A stretch of 11,241 nucleotides of DNA from NCBI GenBank assembly GCA_031972135.1, contig DALYFH010000032.1, positions 1 to 11,241 of the forward strand. Reading direction: 5' to 3'. Made by a program: the position numbers and the translations under genes. This stretch comes from GWF sp031972135. GTDB lineage: Bacteria > Patescibacteriota > Microgenomatia > UBA1400 > UBA12108. The number at the start of each line of letters is the position of its first letter. The first letter of the stretch is position 1. Under the pieces are notes generated by a model. The model did not search any database. It worked only from the letters and a program-made list of their open reading frames with translations, and was not told the DNA's origin. Below, piece after piece: positions 4,072 to 11,161 of the stretch.

Positions 4072-5991
4072 CTATTTTTCATCGACGACCTCGCCCTCCT
4101 CGGGTTTATCGTCGGACTTGGGTTCAGATGAAGGGTTCTGCCCCGATGTTGCATCGGGACCTGTCTGAGCGGAGTCAGACGCGGCTTTGTAGAGGCGCTC
4201 GCCGTATTTACTAAGAGCATCGGATGCTTTTTTGAAGGCTTCGTCGATAGATTCGACTGTAGCATCTTCTTTGTCTTTGGCATCTTTTAAGGCTTTGACA
4301 GCTTCTTCGATCTCTTTCTTTTCGTCCTCGGTGATTTTGTCACCAGCGTCTTTCAGTGTTTTTTCAGTCTGGAAGATGAGAGAGTCGGCCTCGTTCTTCT
4401 TTTCGACTAACTCTTTCTTCTTTTTATCTTCTTCGGCGTGGAGCTCGGCTTCTTTTTTCATCGTCTCGATCTCTTCGTCACTTAAGTTAGTGGCGTTTTG
4501 GATAGAGATCTTTTGCTCTTTGCCTGTTCCCTTATCTTTGGCACTCACGTGGAGGATACCGGAAGCGTCGATGTCAAAAGTGACTTCGATCTGAGGGATA
4601 CCACGAGGAGCTGGAGCGATACCGTCGAGTACAAATCTCCCGAGACTCTTATTATCTGCGGCCATGGGTCGCTCACCCTGCAGGACGTTGATCTCGACCT
4701 GAGGCTGGTTGTCGCTCGCGGTTGAGAAGACCTGACTCTTGCTGGTTGGGACAGTTGTGTTTCGATCAATAAGTGCAGTCCTAACGCTGCCCATGGTCTC
4801 GATACCGAGAGTGAGAGGAGTAACGTCTAGGAGTAGGACGTCGTTGACTTCACCACCCAAAATACCTGCTTGGATAGCAGCGCCTACAGCTACAACCTCG
4901 TCGGGATTGACCCCTTTGTGGGGCTCGCGACCAAAGAAGTCGGCGACAGCTTTTTGGACAGCTGGCATGCGGGTCTGACCACCTACCAAGACGACTTCGT
5001 CGATATCACTGGCTTTGAGTTTTGAGTCAGCGAGACATTTTTTGACTGGCTCGATGGTCTTTTTGATCAAATCATCGACTAGCTCTTCGAGCTTGGCGCG
5101 ACTTATGCTCATAGTTAGATGTAGTGGTGTGCCATCCTTGCCCTGAGTGATAAAGGGCTGATTAATCTCGGCGCTACTGCTACTACTGAGCTCGATCTTG
5201 GCTTTTTCGGCTGCATCGCGGATCCGCTGCAGCGCCTGTTTGTCACCAGATAGATCAACACCATTATCTTTTTTGAACTCGGCTACGATGTAGTCGACGA
5301 GTTTGTGGTTAAAGTCGTCACCACCGAGGAAGGTGTCACCGTTGGTAGCTTTAACTTCAAAGACACCATCGCCGATCTCGAGGATACTAATATCAAAAGT
5401 TCCACCACCGAGGTCATAGACAGCGATTTTGCCTGATTTCTTTTTGTCTAAGCCGTAAGCGAGTGCGGCTGCTGTGGGCTCGTTCACGATACGCTTAACC
5501 TCTAATCCTGCGATCTTGCCGGCCTGCATGGTAGCTTGGCGCTGAGAGTCATCAAAATAAGCTGGGACGGTGATGACCGCTGAGCTTACTTTGGTGCCCA
5601 AATACGCTTCGGCGTCGGCTTTGATTTTGCCTAGGATCTTGGCACTAATCTCCTGAGGAGTGTAGACTTTGCCATCTACTTTGACTCCTGCCATATCGTC
5701 TTTGCCTGCCGCGACTTCGTAAGGCACTTTTTTGATCGTGTCTTTGACCATGGCGTCGCTCATTTTGCGACCCATTAAACGCTTGACACTAAAGATCGTG
5801 TTTTTGCTGTTTAGGACCATTTGGTTTTTGGCGACCTGGCCAACGAGGTTTTTGATAGGCTCTACGATACTGGGGATAGTGTTACCACCTTCGGCACTAG
5901 GGATCACCTTAGCTTTGCCACCCTCCATTACTGCGATACAGCTATTAGTGGTACCTAGATCGATACCGATTGTTTTGCCTGTGTTAGTCAT
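4072..5991 (-). CDS. dnaK: Chaperone DnaK (Hsp70)
   Basis: The 639-aa protein is the cytosolic ATP-driven Hsp70 chaperone that binds exposed hydrophobic peptides with GrpE and DnaJ. The N-terminal ATPase domain shows phosphate-1 (GIDLGTTNSC, 9-18), phosphate-2 (VYDLGGGTFDISI) and the adenosine motif (VVLVGGQTRMPAVQ). The substrate domain includes LLLDVTPLTLGIET and the helical lid follows. The tail ends in an acidic, Gly/Pro/Ser-rich segment finishing GEVVDEK, a variant of the usual EEVD-like end. A GGAG SD (6004-6001) lies 9 bases before the ATG. It is the third gene of the CIRCE-controlled operon, 29 bp after grpE. No dnaJ follows; the operon ends at the hairpin. A perfect small palindrome lies in the tail coding region. 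Confidence 0.99.
   Translation of the reverse strand: MTNTGKTIGIDLGTTNSCIAVMEGGKAKVIPSAEGGNTIPSIVEPIKNLVGQVAKNQMVLNSKNTIFSVKRLMGRKMSDAMVKDTIKKVPYEVAAGKDDMAGVKVDGKVYTPQEISAKILGKIKADAEAYLGTKVSSAVITVPAYFDDSQRQATMQAGKIAGLEVKRIVNEPTAAALAYGLDKKKSGKIAVYDLGGGTFDISILEIGDGVFEVKATNGDTFLGGDDFNHKLVDYIVAEFKKDNGVDLSGDKQALQRIRDAAEKAKIELSSSSSAEINQPFITQGKDGTPLHLTMSISRAKLEELVDDLIKKTIEPVKKCLADSKLKASDIDEVVLVGGQTRMPAVQKAVADFFGREPHKGVNPDEVVAVGAAIQAGILGGEVNDVLLLDVTPLTLGIETMGSVRTALIDRNTTVPTSKSQVFSTASDNQPQVEINVLQGERPMAADNKSLGRFVLDGIAPAPRGIPQIEVTFDIDASGILHVSAKDKGTGKEQKISIQNATNLSDEEIETMKKEAELHAEEDKKKKELVEKKNEADSLIFQTEKTLKDAGDKITEDEKKEIEEAVKALKDAKDKEDATVESIDEAFKKASDALSKYGERLYKAASDSAQTGPDATSGQNPSSEPKSDDKPEEGEVVDEK
4142..4158. 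repeat. Small perfect inverted repeat in the dnaK tail
   Basis: CCCGATG-TTG-CATCGGG is a perfect 7-bp stem with a 3-base loop. It encodes part of the disordered DnaK tail (GPDATSG), a spot where short insertions do little harm. It may be a small palindromic repeat or mere chance. Confidence 0.45.
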
Positions 5992-6020
5992 ACTTTTTGA
6001 CTCCTTTTTTTAACAAATAT

Positions 6021-6476
6021 TTAATTAGACTTAATTAGCTCGCCATTACCGACAGTGACTCTAGCGGGCCTCAGTAGCTTGCCGTGGAGCAGATAGCCAC
6101 GGAGCTGGACGCCGATTACCTTATCTTTATCCCCTGGCACGGTCTCATGACATTCCATGGTTGCGGGATCATACATACCATCAACCTTTACTTCGGTCAC
6201 TCCTTCGTCTACGAGTAGTTTGTCAAAAGTGGCGAGGATCATTTTGAGAGAAGTGTCGCCGGCTGAAGCAGCCATACCGAGGTGGTCTCTAACTTCGAGC
6301 AGTTTGCCTAGTAGGTTACTATTGGCAAATTTGATGATGCTTGAACTATCACGTTCAAACCTCTTTTCGAGATTACTGTAGTCTGCGAGAGCACGCGCCA
6401 ACTTACCTTTTAGATCGTTTAGTTGTTCATCTCTTGGATCCACTGCTTGTGGATCTGGTGTATTTTTTTTGGTCAT
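6021..6476 (-). CDS. grpE: Nucleotide exchange factor GrpE
   Basis: GrpE releases ADP from DnaK as a dimer. This copy is short (151 aa; many are 180-200), lacking most of the long N-terminal extension. It keeps the coiled-coil helix (about 15-50, with NDLKGKLARALADYSNLEKRFERD) and the C-terminal beta-wing signature (YDPATMECHETVPGDKDKVIGV, then LRGYLLHGKLLRPARVTVG). The ATG follows the hrcA stop by 3 bases and has a GGAG SD (6487-6484) inside the hrcA end, so translation is likely coupled. dnaK follows after 29 bp. Confidence 0.97.
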   Translation of the reverse strand: MTKKNTPDPQAVDPRDEQLNDLKGKLARALADYSNLEKRFERDSSSIIKFANSNLLGKLLEVRDHLGMAASAGDTSLKMILATFDKLLVDEGVTEVKVDGMYDPATMECHETVPGDKDKVIGVQLRGYLLHGKLLRPARVTVGNGELIKSN

Positions 6477-6479
6477 AGT

Positions 6480-7211
6480 TTAACTCCAACTAGCGGATAT
6501 TTCGTCTAATAAGCTACTCATGTGCCTAAGCATGGGCATGACATAGGGGTAGTTGAGGCGAGCTGGCCCTAGGACACCCACGTGCCCTCTCATCTTGCCG
6601 GCGTTCCAGTCGATGTAGGCCATAGCGCAAGGGTAGAGATATTCGTTGCCAAACTCGTCTCCGACCACGATATGTAGAGGTTGGGTGTCGATGGTCTTAG
6701 CAAAGATGCTCTCCATAGCACGAGAATCCTCAACGATTGAGAGGACCTGGCGCATAACGTCGATGTCGTAGAACTCGGGGAGACTAAGGAGGTTAGAGTA
6801 GCCACTGCTATAGATGATGCCACTGCCGGTGGTTGCAAAGCCGATGGTACCGGTCTTCTCGGAGAGGACGCGCGCTGACTCCTGTAGGAGACGGTCGATC
6901 TGAGAGCGGTGGTCCCAGATTCGTTCTTTGACACTAACCTCTTCGGTTACTGGGAGATCATTTTCACTCATGAGCTCAGAAACATAGAGTTTGAGGGCTA
7001 TCGGGGTCGGGACACGGCCGGCACTAGTGTGTGGCTGCTTGAGGTAACCCAGGTCTTCGAGCCGGACCATCTCATTACGAATGGTTGCGGGAGAGACCCC
7101 TAGGTTGTATTTTTTGTCGAGTGTGTCGGAGCCGACAGCCTCGCCAGTACTCGTATATTCCTCGACAATAGCCTTGATAATGCTGATCTGACGTGGACTT
7201 AGTGGTTTCAT
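6480..7211 (-). CDS. hrcA: Heat-inducible repressor HrcA, short form
   Basis: HrcA represses class I heat-shock genes by binding the CIRCE operator and is kept active by chaperonin. The N-terminal winged helix (about 1-75) is clear: LSPRQISIIKAIVEEYTSTG, the recognition region VSPATIRNEMVRLEDLGYL and the SAGRVPT hallmark. The C-terminal part keeps segments of the effector domain (GTIGFATT and HIVVGDEFGNE, then GHVGVLGPARLNYPYVMPML). At 243 aa it is about 100 residues shorter than the usual ~340 aa form, with the middle (GAF-like and inserted dimerisation) region much reduced; the reading frame is intact, so this looks like a lineage form, not a frameshift. Start at ATG 7211 is fixed by GGAGG (7224-7220). 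It is the first gene of the operon and should repress itself. Confidence 0.95.
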   Translation of the reverse strand: MKPLSPRQISIIKAIVEEYTSTGEAVGSDTLDKKYNLGVSPATIRNEMVRLEDLGYLKQPHTSAGRVPTPIALKLYVSELMSENDLPVTEEVSVKERIWDHRSQIDRLLQESARVLSEKTGTIGFATTGSGIIYSSGYSNLLSLPEFYDIDVMRQVLSIVEDSRAMESIFAKTIDTQPLHIVVGDEFGNEYLYPCAMAYIDWNAGKMRGHVGVLGPARLNYPYVMPMLRHMSSLLDEISASWS

Positions 7212-7235
7212 ATTGCTAACCTCCGTTTAGAAGTG

Positions 7236-7262
7236 TTAGCACTATGATAGCGAGAGTGCTAG
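7236..7262. promoter_or_regulatory. CIRCE operator (HrcA binding site)
   Basis: TTAGCACTA-N9-GAGTGCTAG differs from the CIRCE consensus (TTAGCACTC-N9-GAGTGCTAA) at one position in each arm and keeps the exact 9-base spacing. It overlaps the -10 region of the hrcA promoter and ends 24 bp before the hrcA start, as expected for HrcA self-repression of hrcA-grpE-dnaK. Confidence 0.95.
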
Positions 7263-7273
7263 GTAGTTGTCAA
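7244..7273 (-). promoter_or_regulatory. Heat-shock operon promoter
   Basis: TTGACA (7273-7268) and TATCAT (7249-7244) are 18 bp apart on the minus strand. The -35 begins 4 bases past the lepA stop codon, and the CIRCE covers the spacer and -10. The predicted start near 7237 gives a leader of about 26 nt that holds the GGAGG SD, unlike the leaderless neighbours. Confidence 0.75.
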
Positions 7274-7277
7274 GGAC

Positions 7278-9122
7278 CTATATCTTCAATACCTCTGTAA
7301 AGGCACTCTGTGGGACCTCGACACGGCCGAGCATTTTCATTTTCTTTTTACCTCGTTTTTGTTTGTCGAGGAGTTTTTTGTTACGAGAGACGTCACCACC
7401 GTGGAGCTTGGCTTCGACGTCTTTGCGATACGCTCTAATAGTGGCACGGGCGATGATCTTGCCACCGATCGCCGCCTGGATAGCAATTTCTATCTGAGCT
7501 CTTGGGATCACCTCTTTGAGCTTGTCTACTAGTACCCTACCACGAGCCTCGGCCTGATAACGTGGAGCGATAAAACTGAGCGCCTCGGCTGGCTCAGTAT
7601 TTAAGAGAATGTCGACTTTGACCACATCAATCGGTTGGTAGCCAGCATGCTCATAACTAACACTCGCGTAGCCAGAACTAACCGACTTGAGGCGATCATA
7701 AAAGTTGGTAATTAGCTCGGCGAGGGGCATGAGATAGCTCAATCTAACTCGAGAACTGACATACTGCATATCGATAAACTCGGCTCTTTTGTTCTGTGTG
7801 AGCTCCATGATGCCACCCACATAGTTCTCTGGGGTATAGATAGTCATCTCAACTACTGGCTCTTCGACGCTGCTTACTAGCTCGGGCCTCGGCCAGTCGG
7901 CAGGCGATGAGACTTCTAGATAACTATCGTCTCTTGCATCTCGTCCGGATACGGTTTCACCGTTATTTTCGGGCGGACGCAGGGGTCCGCCCCTACCAAT
8001 TAATTTTACGTGATATGGAACGGATGGACTGGTGTTGACCACTGAGACCTCAAACTCTCGTGAGAGGCGCTCTGTCACAATCTCGGCGTGTAGGATACCA
8101 AGAAAGCCGACACGAAAACCGTGACCGAGTGCAGGACTGCTGGCAGCATGATAAGTGAGTGCGGAGTCGGAGAGAGTTAGTTTGCCCATGGCATCGACAA
8201 AGTCACGATAGTCGTCGGCATCTATCGGATAGAGATCCATAAAGACCATTGGTTGTGGTTTTTGATATCCGGGTACTGGGGTAATTTTTGAGCCAAAGGT
8301 AGTGACGGTGTCGCCGATTGTGATCGCCTTAATATCTTTGTGGCCGGTCGCGATAAATCCCACCTCCCCTGCCTTAATTGTAGTGGCTGACGTCATAAGC
8401 GGTGCAAAGTAACCGATGTCCAGCGGAGAGAATTTTTCTTGGGTCGCATAGAGATAAAGATTTTCCCTGTTACTCTTATTGATCTCACCTTCTAAGACTT
8501 TGACAAAAGCGATTACACCTTTGTGACTGTCAAAAGTACTGTTAAAGATAAACGCCCGCAAGCTCGGAGACTCTGATAGCGTTTTTGGCTCTGGTACTTT
8601 TACCACTATCTCTTCTAGTAGCTTTGGCACACCTTCACCACTTTTGGCGGAGACTCTAAGAATTTCTTCTTTTTTGAAACCTAAGTTTTCGATTAGTTCG
8701 GCTTCGACCCTATCTGGCTCGGCGGCAGGCATATCAATTTTATTAAGGACTGGAATAATGGTGAGACCTGCAGCTTTGGCTTTGTCATAGTTGGCGAGAG
8801 TTTGTGCCTGGATACCTTTGGTTGCGTCGACTACGAGGACTGCGCCTTCGCAGGCATAGAGAGCGCGACTCACCTCATAACTAAAATCTACGTGGCCGGG
8901 AGTATCGATTAGATTTAACTGATATCCCTGATAATTCATGCGGACAGGTGCGAGCTTGATCGTAATCCCCCGCTCGATCTCGATCGGGTTACTATCCATG
9001 AGCCGAGCAGAGCCCCCCATGGCGACAGTCCCAGTCTCCTCAAGTAAGCGGTCGGTCAAGGTAGTTTTGCCGTGATCGATGTGAGCGATAATGCAAAAGT
9101 TGCGAATATGAGCGGTGTTCAT
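7278..9122 (-). CDS. lepA: Elongation factor 4 (LepA), ribosome-bound GTPase
   Basis: LepA/EF4 is a translational GTPase that acts on the ribosome during elongation or initiation. G motifs are in place: G1 AHIDHGKTT (13-21), G2 RGITIK (51-56), G3 DTPGH (73-77), G4 NKID (127-130), G5 SAK (158-160). The LepA-specific C-terminal domain (AIGGKIIARATIRAYRKDV, then LHGGDVSRNKKLLDKQKRGKKKMK) is complete. At 614 aa it is about 15 longer than typical (599 in E. coli), explained by an extra segment at about residues 376-395 encoded by a palindromic DNA element. The ATG at 9122 has no SD (ACTTCCC precedes it) and lies 7 bases after a TATAAT, so it is probably leaderless. It starts 29 bp after murJ. Confidence 0.98.
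   Translation of the reverse strand: MNTAHIRNFCIIAHIDHGKTTLTDRLLEETGTVAMGGSARLMDSNPIEIERGITIKLAPVRMNYQGYQLNLIDTPGHVDFSYEVSRALYACEGAVLVVDATKGIQAQTLANYDKAKAAGLTIIPVLNKIDMPAAEPDRVEAELIENLGFKKEEILRVSAKSGEGVPKLLEEIVVKVPEPKTLSESPSLRAFIFNSTFDSHKGVIAFVKVLEGEINKSNRENLYLYATQEKFSPLDIGYFAPLMTSATTIKAGEVGFIATGHKDIKAITIGDTVTTFGSKITPVPGYQKPQPMVFMDLYPIDADDYRDFVDAMGKLTLSDSALTYHAASSPALGHGFRVGFLGILHAEIVTERLSREFEVSVVNTSPSVPYHVKLIGRGGPLRPPENNGETVSGRDARDDSYLEVSSPADWPRPELVSSVEEPVVEMTIYTPENYVGGIMELTQNKRAEFIDMQYVSSRVRLSYLMPLAELITNFYDRLKSVSSGYASVSYEHAGYQPIDVVKVDILLNTEPAEALSFIAPRYQAEARGRVLVDKLKEVIPRAQIEIAIQAAIGGKIIARATIRAYRKDVEAKLHGGDVSRNKKLLDKQKRGKKKMKMLGRVEVPQSAFTEVLKI
7944..7996. repeat. REP-like palindromic element inserted in frame in lepA
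   Basis: GGGCGGAC-(6 bases)-GTCCGCCC (7971-7992) is a perfect 8-bp stem. Beside it lie ACGGT-TTC-ACCGT (7951-7963) and TCCGGA (7944-7949). The GTAGGGGCGGACC/GGTCCGCCCCTAC-style sequence resembles REP-type repeats dispersed in many environmental bacteria (from memory, not searched). It encodes Gly/Arg/Pro/Asn-rich residues (RGGPLRPPENNGETVSGRDA) absent from the LepA family at this beta-hairpin. Exact ends are uncertain. Confidence 0.6.
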
Positions 9123-9129
9123 GGGAAGT

Positions 9130-9135
9130 ATTATA
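9130..9135 (-). promoter_or_regulatory. Predicted -10 box of leaderless lepA
   Basis: TATAAT (9135-9130) lies 7 bases before the lepA ATG. A second TATAAT (9156-9151) overlaps the murJ stop codon 21 bp upstream. No good -35 is seen for either. lepA may be transcribed from here in addition to read-through from murJ. Confidence 0.5.
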
Positions 9136-9151
9136 CGGGATAGATCAGGGA

Positions 9152-10804
9152 TTATACCGAACTATCATCAGAATCGAGGGTTTCTTTGCTCTGTGCTAGT
9201 GCTTTGTGCCAGTTGCCAATCTTTTCAACCAGCGCGACAAAGACAGTGAGTTCGCGGATTTTGAGGAAGTATGAGAGCGTAATATATACGCCGATCCCGA
9301 TTAGACCAACTGAGAGCGTTAACATAATAAGAGGTAGTGTACGGGTAGTGTCAAAGACCATTCTGTCTAGTACTCGCAGAGGAACCCAGAGTGCAAAGCC
9401 AGTGACAACTGTAGAGAGGAGGATTTTGCTGAGTGGGATCAGAAGATCGCGGAGCGAAAACTTGGCGTAGCCATACAAGATCGCAGTTAGAACGATTGTT
9501 TCTAGAATACTCGCAACCGTGATCGCAAAGGCCATGCCCAAAATCCCAGCCTGAGCCACAAATAAAAAGTAGTAGCTAACGCTCACATTAATAATGGTTG
9601 AGAGGAGGTTGGCTATTAGTGGCACCGTGGTGTTGTGGAGCGCATAAAACACTCTGACGAGAACGTGGGTTAGTGAGCGTGCGGCAATGCTTAAGGCTAG
9701 GATAGCTACTAGCTTGCCGGTTAGGACAGTCTCGGCCCAGGGAAAAGAGTCGGCACCATAAGCTAATCTAACAAGCGGGATGCGCAAAACGAGGACGATC
9801 GCCGACAAAGGTAGTGCCAAATAGAGCATCTCGAGGATCGTGTGGTTGACCATGGTCGAGAGCTCCCCGCGCTCACGACTGCTCGCATTTTTGGCAAAGA
9901 ATGGGAGTGAGGCCTGACCGATCGGGACACCAATCAAGCGTACTGGCATGGCTGAGAGTTGCTGCGCAATCGCCATCAAGGTAACTGTTCCAGTACTGAG
10001 CCAAGAAGAAAAAGTAACAATAATAGTAGCTTCGATCTGAGTGAGTGAAAGGGTTAGGACACGTGGGCCCATGAGCCGCATCATCTCAGAGACTGCAGGA
10101 GATTTGGGAGAAATGGTCGGGGTATAGCGGAACCCTAGCTGATGCGCGAGAGGGAGCTGCGCTAGGAGGTGGAGCACAGCACCGAGGACTACCCCGACTG
10201 CTGGTCCGTATATACCTATGGAGGGGCCGAGTACGATAATGCCGATAATAATCCCTAGGTTATATAAAATGGGAGAAAGTGCGGGGATCAAAAAGCGCTG
10301 ATTGGACTGGATAATGCCAGTTAAGAATGAGGAAAAACCAAAAAAGAGCTGGGCGGCAGCCATGATCCGAGTCAGGTTGGCCATGAGATCGAGCTGAGAA
10401 CTCTCAAAGCCTCCGGCGATCACGCCACTGAGCGGGCGAGCATAGATTAAAAGGAGGATAGTAAGAACTAACATGACCAGCATAATGGCGTTGATCATGG
10501 AACTGGCTAGGCGACTACTCTCACTTTTATTACCTAGGTATTTAGAAAATACTGGGATAAAGGCAGAGGAGAGAGCACCGACAATAATAATCTGAAAAAC
10601 CATGTCGGGGAGCCGAAAGGCAGCCCAAAAAACGTCTAGGACGGCAGTATCGTTGTAAAAGTAAGTAATTAACAACCTAGTGCGGATGAGTCCGAGGATA
10701 GCGGAAGCCAGAGAGGCACCCATGATCACTGTGGCTGCCGAGAGGATAGAGCTGTTTTCTTTGACAAAGAGTGACCGGCCATTATTAATTAAGCGTTTGA
10801 ACAT
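9152..10804 (-). CDS. murJ: Lipid II flippase MurJ (MviN family)
   Basis: MurJ moves lipid-linked peptidoglycan precursor across the inner membrane; it belongs to the MOP superfamily and usually has 14 transmembrane helices. The 550-aa product is hydrophobic throughout. It shows the family opening (AATVIMGASLASAILGLIRTRLL, then TAVLDVFWAAFRLPDMVFQIIIVGALSSAFIPVF) with conserved arginines at the ends of TM1 and in the FRLPD loop. Further family features are QLPLAHQLGFRY, MMRLMGPRV and PLIANLLSTIINVSVSYYFL. The last ~30 residues form a charged cytoplasmic tail ending DSDDSSV. The start at 10804 has no SD and a TATAAA 9 bases upstream. It is divergent from rpsT (78 bp gap) and followed by lepA. 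Its presence implies that the cell makes its own peptidoglycan. Confidence 0.96.
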   Translation of the reverse strand: MFKRLINNGRSLFVKENSSILSAATVIMGASLASAILGLIRTRLLITYFYNDTAVLDVFWAAFRLPDMVFQIIIVGALSSAFIPVFSKYLGNKSESSRLASSMINAIMLVMLVLTILLLIYARPLSGVIAGGFESSQLDLMANLTRIMAAAQLFFGFSSFLTGIIQSNQRFLIPALSPILYNLGIIIGIIVLGPSIGIYGPAVGVVLGAVLHLLAQLPLAHQLGFRYTPTISPKSPAVSEMMRLMGPRVLTLSLTQIEATIIVTFSSWLSTGTVTLMAIAQQLSAMPVRLIGVPIGQASLPFFAKNASSRERGELSTMVNHTILEMLYLALPLSAIVLVLRIPLVRLAYGADSFPWAETVLTGKLVAILALSIAARSLTHVLVRVFYALHNTTVPLIANLLSTIINVSVSYYFLFVAQAGILGMAFAITVASILETIVLTAILYGYAKFSLRDLLIPLSKILLSTVVTGFALWVPLRVLDRMVFDTTRTLPLIMLTLSVGLIGIGVYITLSYFLKIRELTVFVALVEKIGNWHKALAQSKETLDSDDSSV

Positions 10805-10813
10805 AAGTACTAG

Positions 10814-10819
10814 TTTATA
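10814..10819 (-). promoter_or_regulatory. Predicted -10 box of murJ
   Basis: TATAAA (10819-10814) ends 9 bases before the murJ ATG, giving a leader of at most about 3 nt. No convincing -35 is found at normal spacing. Confidence 0.35.
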
Positions 10820-10844
10820 GCAGGTAGCTCATAGTTAATAGGTA

Positions 10845-10873
10845 TTGTGATTTGTAGGATTACTTGATAAAAT
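10845..10873 (+). promoter_or_regulatory. Predicted rpsT promoter, near-leaderless
   Basis: TTGTGA (10845-10850) and TAAAAT (10868-10873) are 17 bp apart. The -10 ends 9 bases before the rpsT ATG, so the leader would be only 2-3 nt, and no SD is present (CCCCCCAT precedes the ATG). Confidence 0.6.
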
Positions 10874-10882
10874 GCCCCCCAT

Positions 10883-11131
10883 ATGCCAATAACCAAATCA
10901 GCGATCAAAAAACAAAGAGTCGACAAAAAACGTTTTAGTGTCAATGCTCCTATCAAAGGACAGGTCAAAAGTACCCTCAAAGCTGCACGCAGCAAACCTA
11001 CAAAAGAGAGTATTGGCGCATTCTATACCGCAGTCGATCGCGCAGTAAAAAAGAGCTTAATCCCAGAACGTACAGCTTCACGCTTAAAATCCAGATTGGT
11101 TAAGCTGAGTAAGAAAAAAGCCTCGATTTAG
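10883..11131 (+). CDS. rpsT: Small ribosomal subunit protein bS20
   Basis: bS20 is a primary 16S rRNA-binding protein that helps fold the body of the 30S subunit. The 82-aa, very basic, all-helical sequence fits the family (about 85-88 aa): MPITKSAIKKQRVDKKR at the N-terminus, KGQVKSTLKAARSKPTKE in the middle and the FYTAVDRAVKKSLIPERTASRLKSRLVKL helix hairpin. It is divergent from murJ and transcribed towards a PilN-like gene. No SD precedes the ATG. Confidence 0.97.
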   Translation: MPITKSAIKKQRVDKKRFSVNAPIKGQVKSTLKAARSKPTKESIGAFYTAVDRAVKKSLIPERTASRLKSRLVKLSKKKASI

Positions 11132-11139
11132 TTTTTTTT
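11114..11139 (+). terminator. Possible weak terminator after rpsT
   Basis: Eight Ts (11132-11139) directly follow the stop codon. Six As (11114-11119) could pair with part of this run around a 12-base loop, but the stem is all A:U and weak. The T run is clear; termination is uncertain. Confidence 0.3.
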
Positions 11140-11155
11140 GTTATAGTGTTACACT
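11127..11155 (+). promoter_or_regulatory. Possible promoter of the PilN-like gene
   Basis: TACACT (11150-11155) ends 6 bases before the ATG at 11162, matching the leaderless layout seen elsewhere. TTTAGT (11127-11132) lies 17 bp upstream as a weak -35. An AGTGT-T-ACACT dyad (11145-11155) overlaps the -10. Confidence 0.4.
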
Positions 11156-11161
11156 TAAGTC

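Noticed and set aside
4017..4283. Open frame overlapping the dnaK 3' end in another frame (and several plus-strand frames opposite dnaK, grpE, hrcA, lepA and murJ).
   Set aside because: These are shadows of strongly conserved genes, with biased composition and no motifs or start signals.
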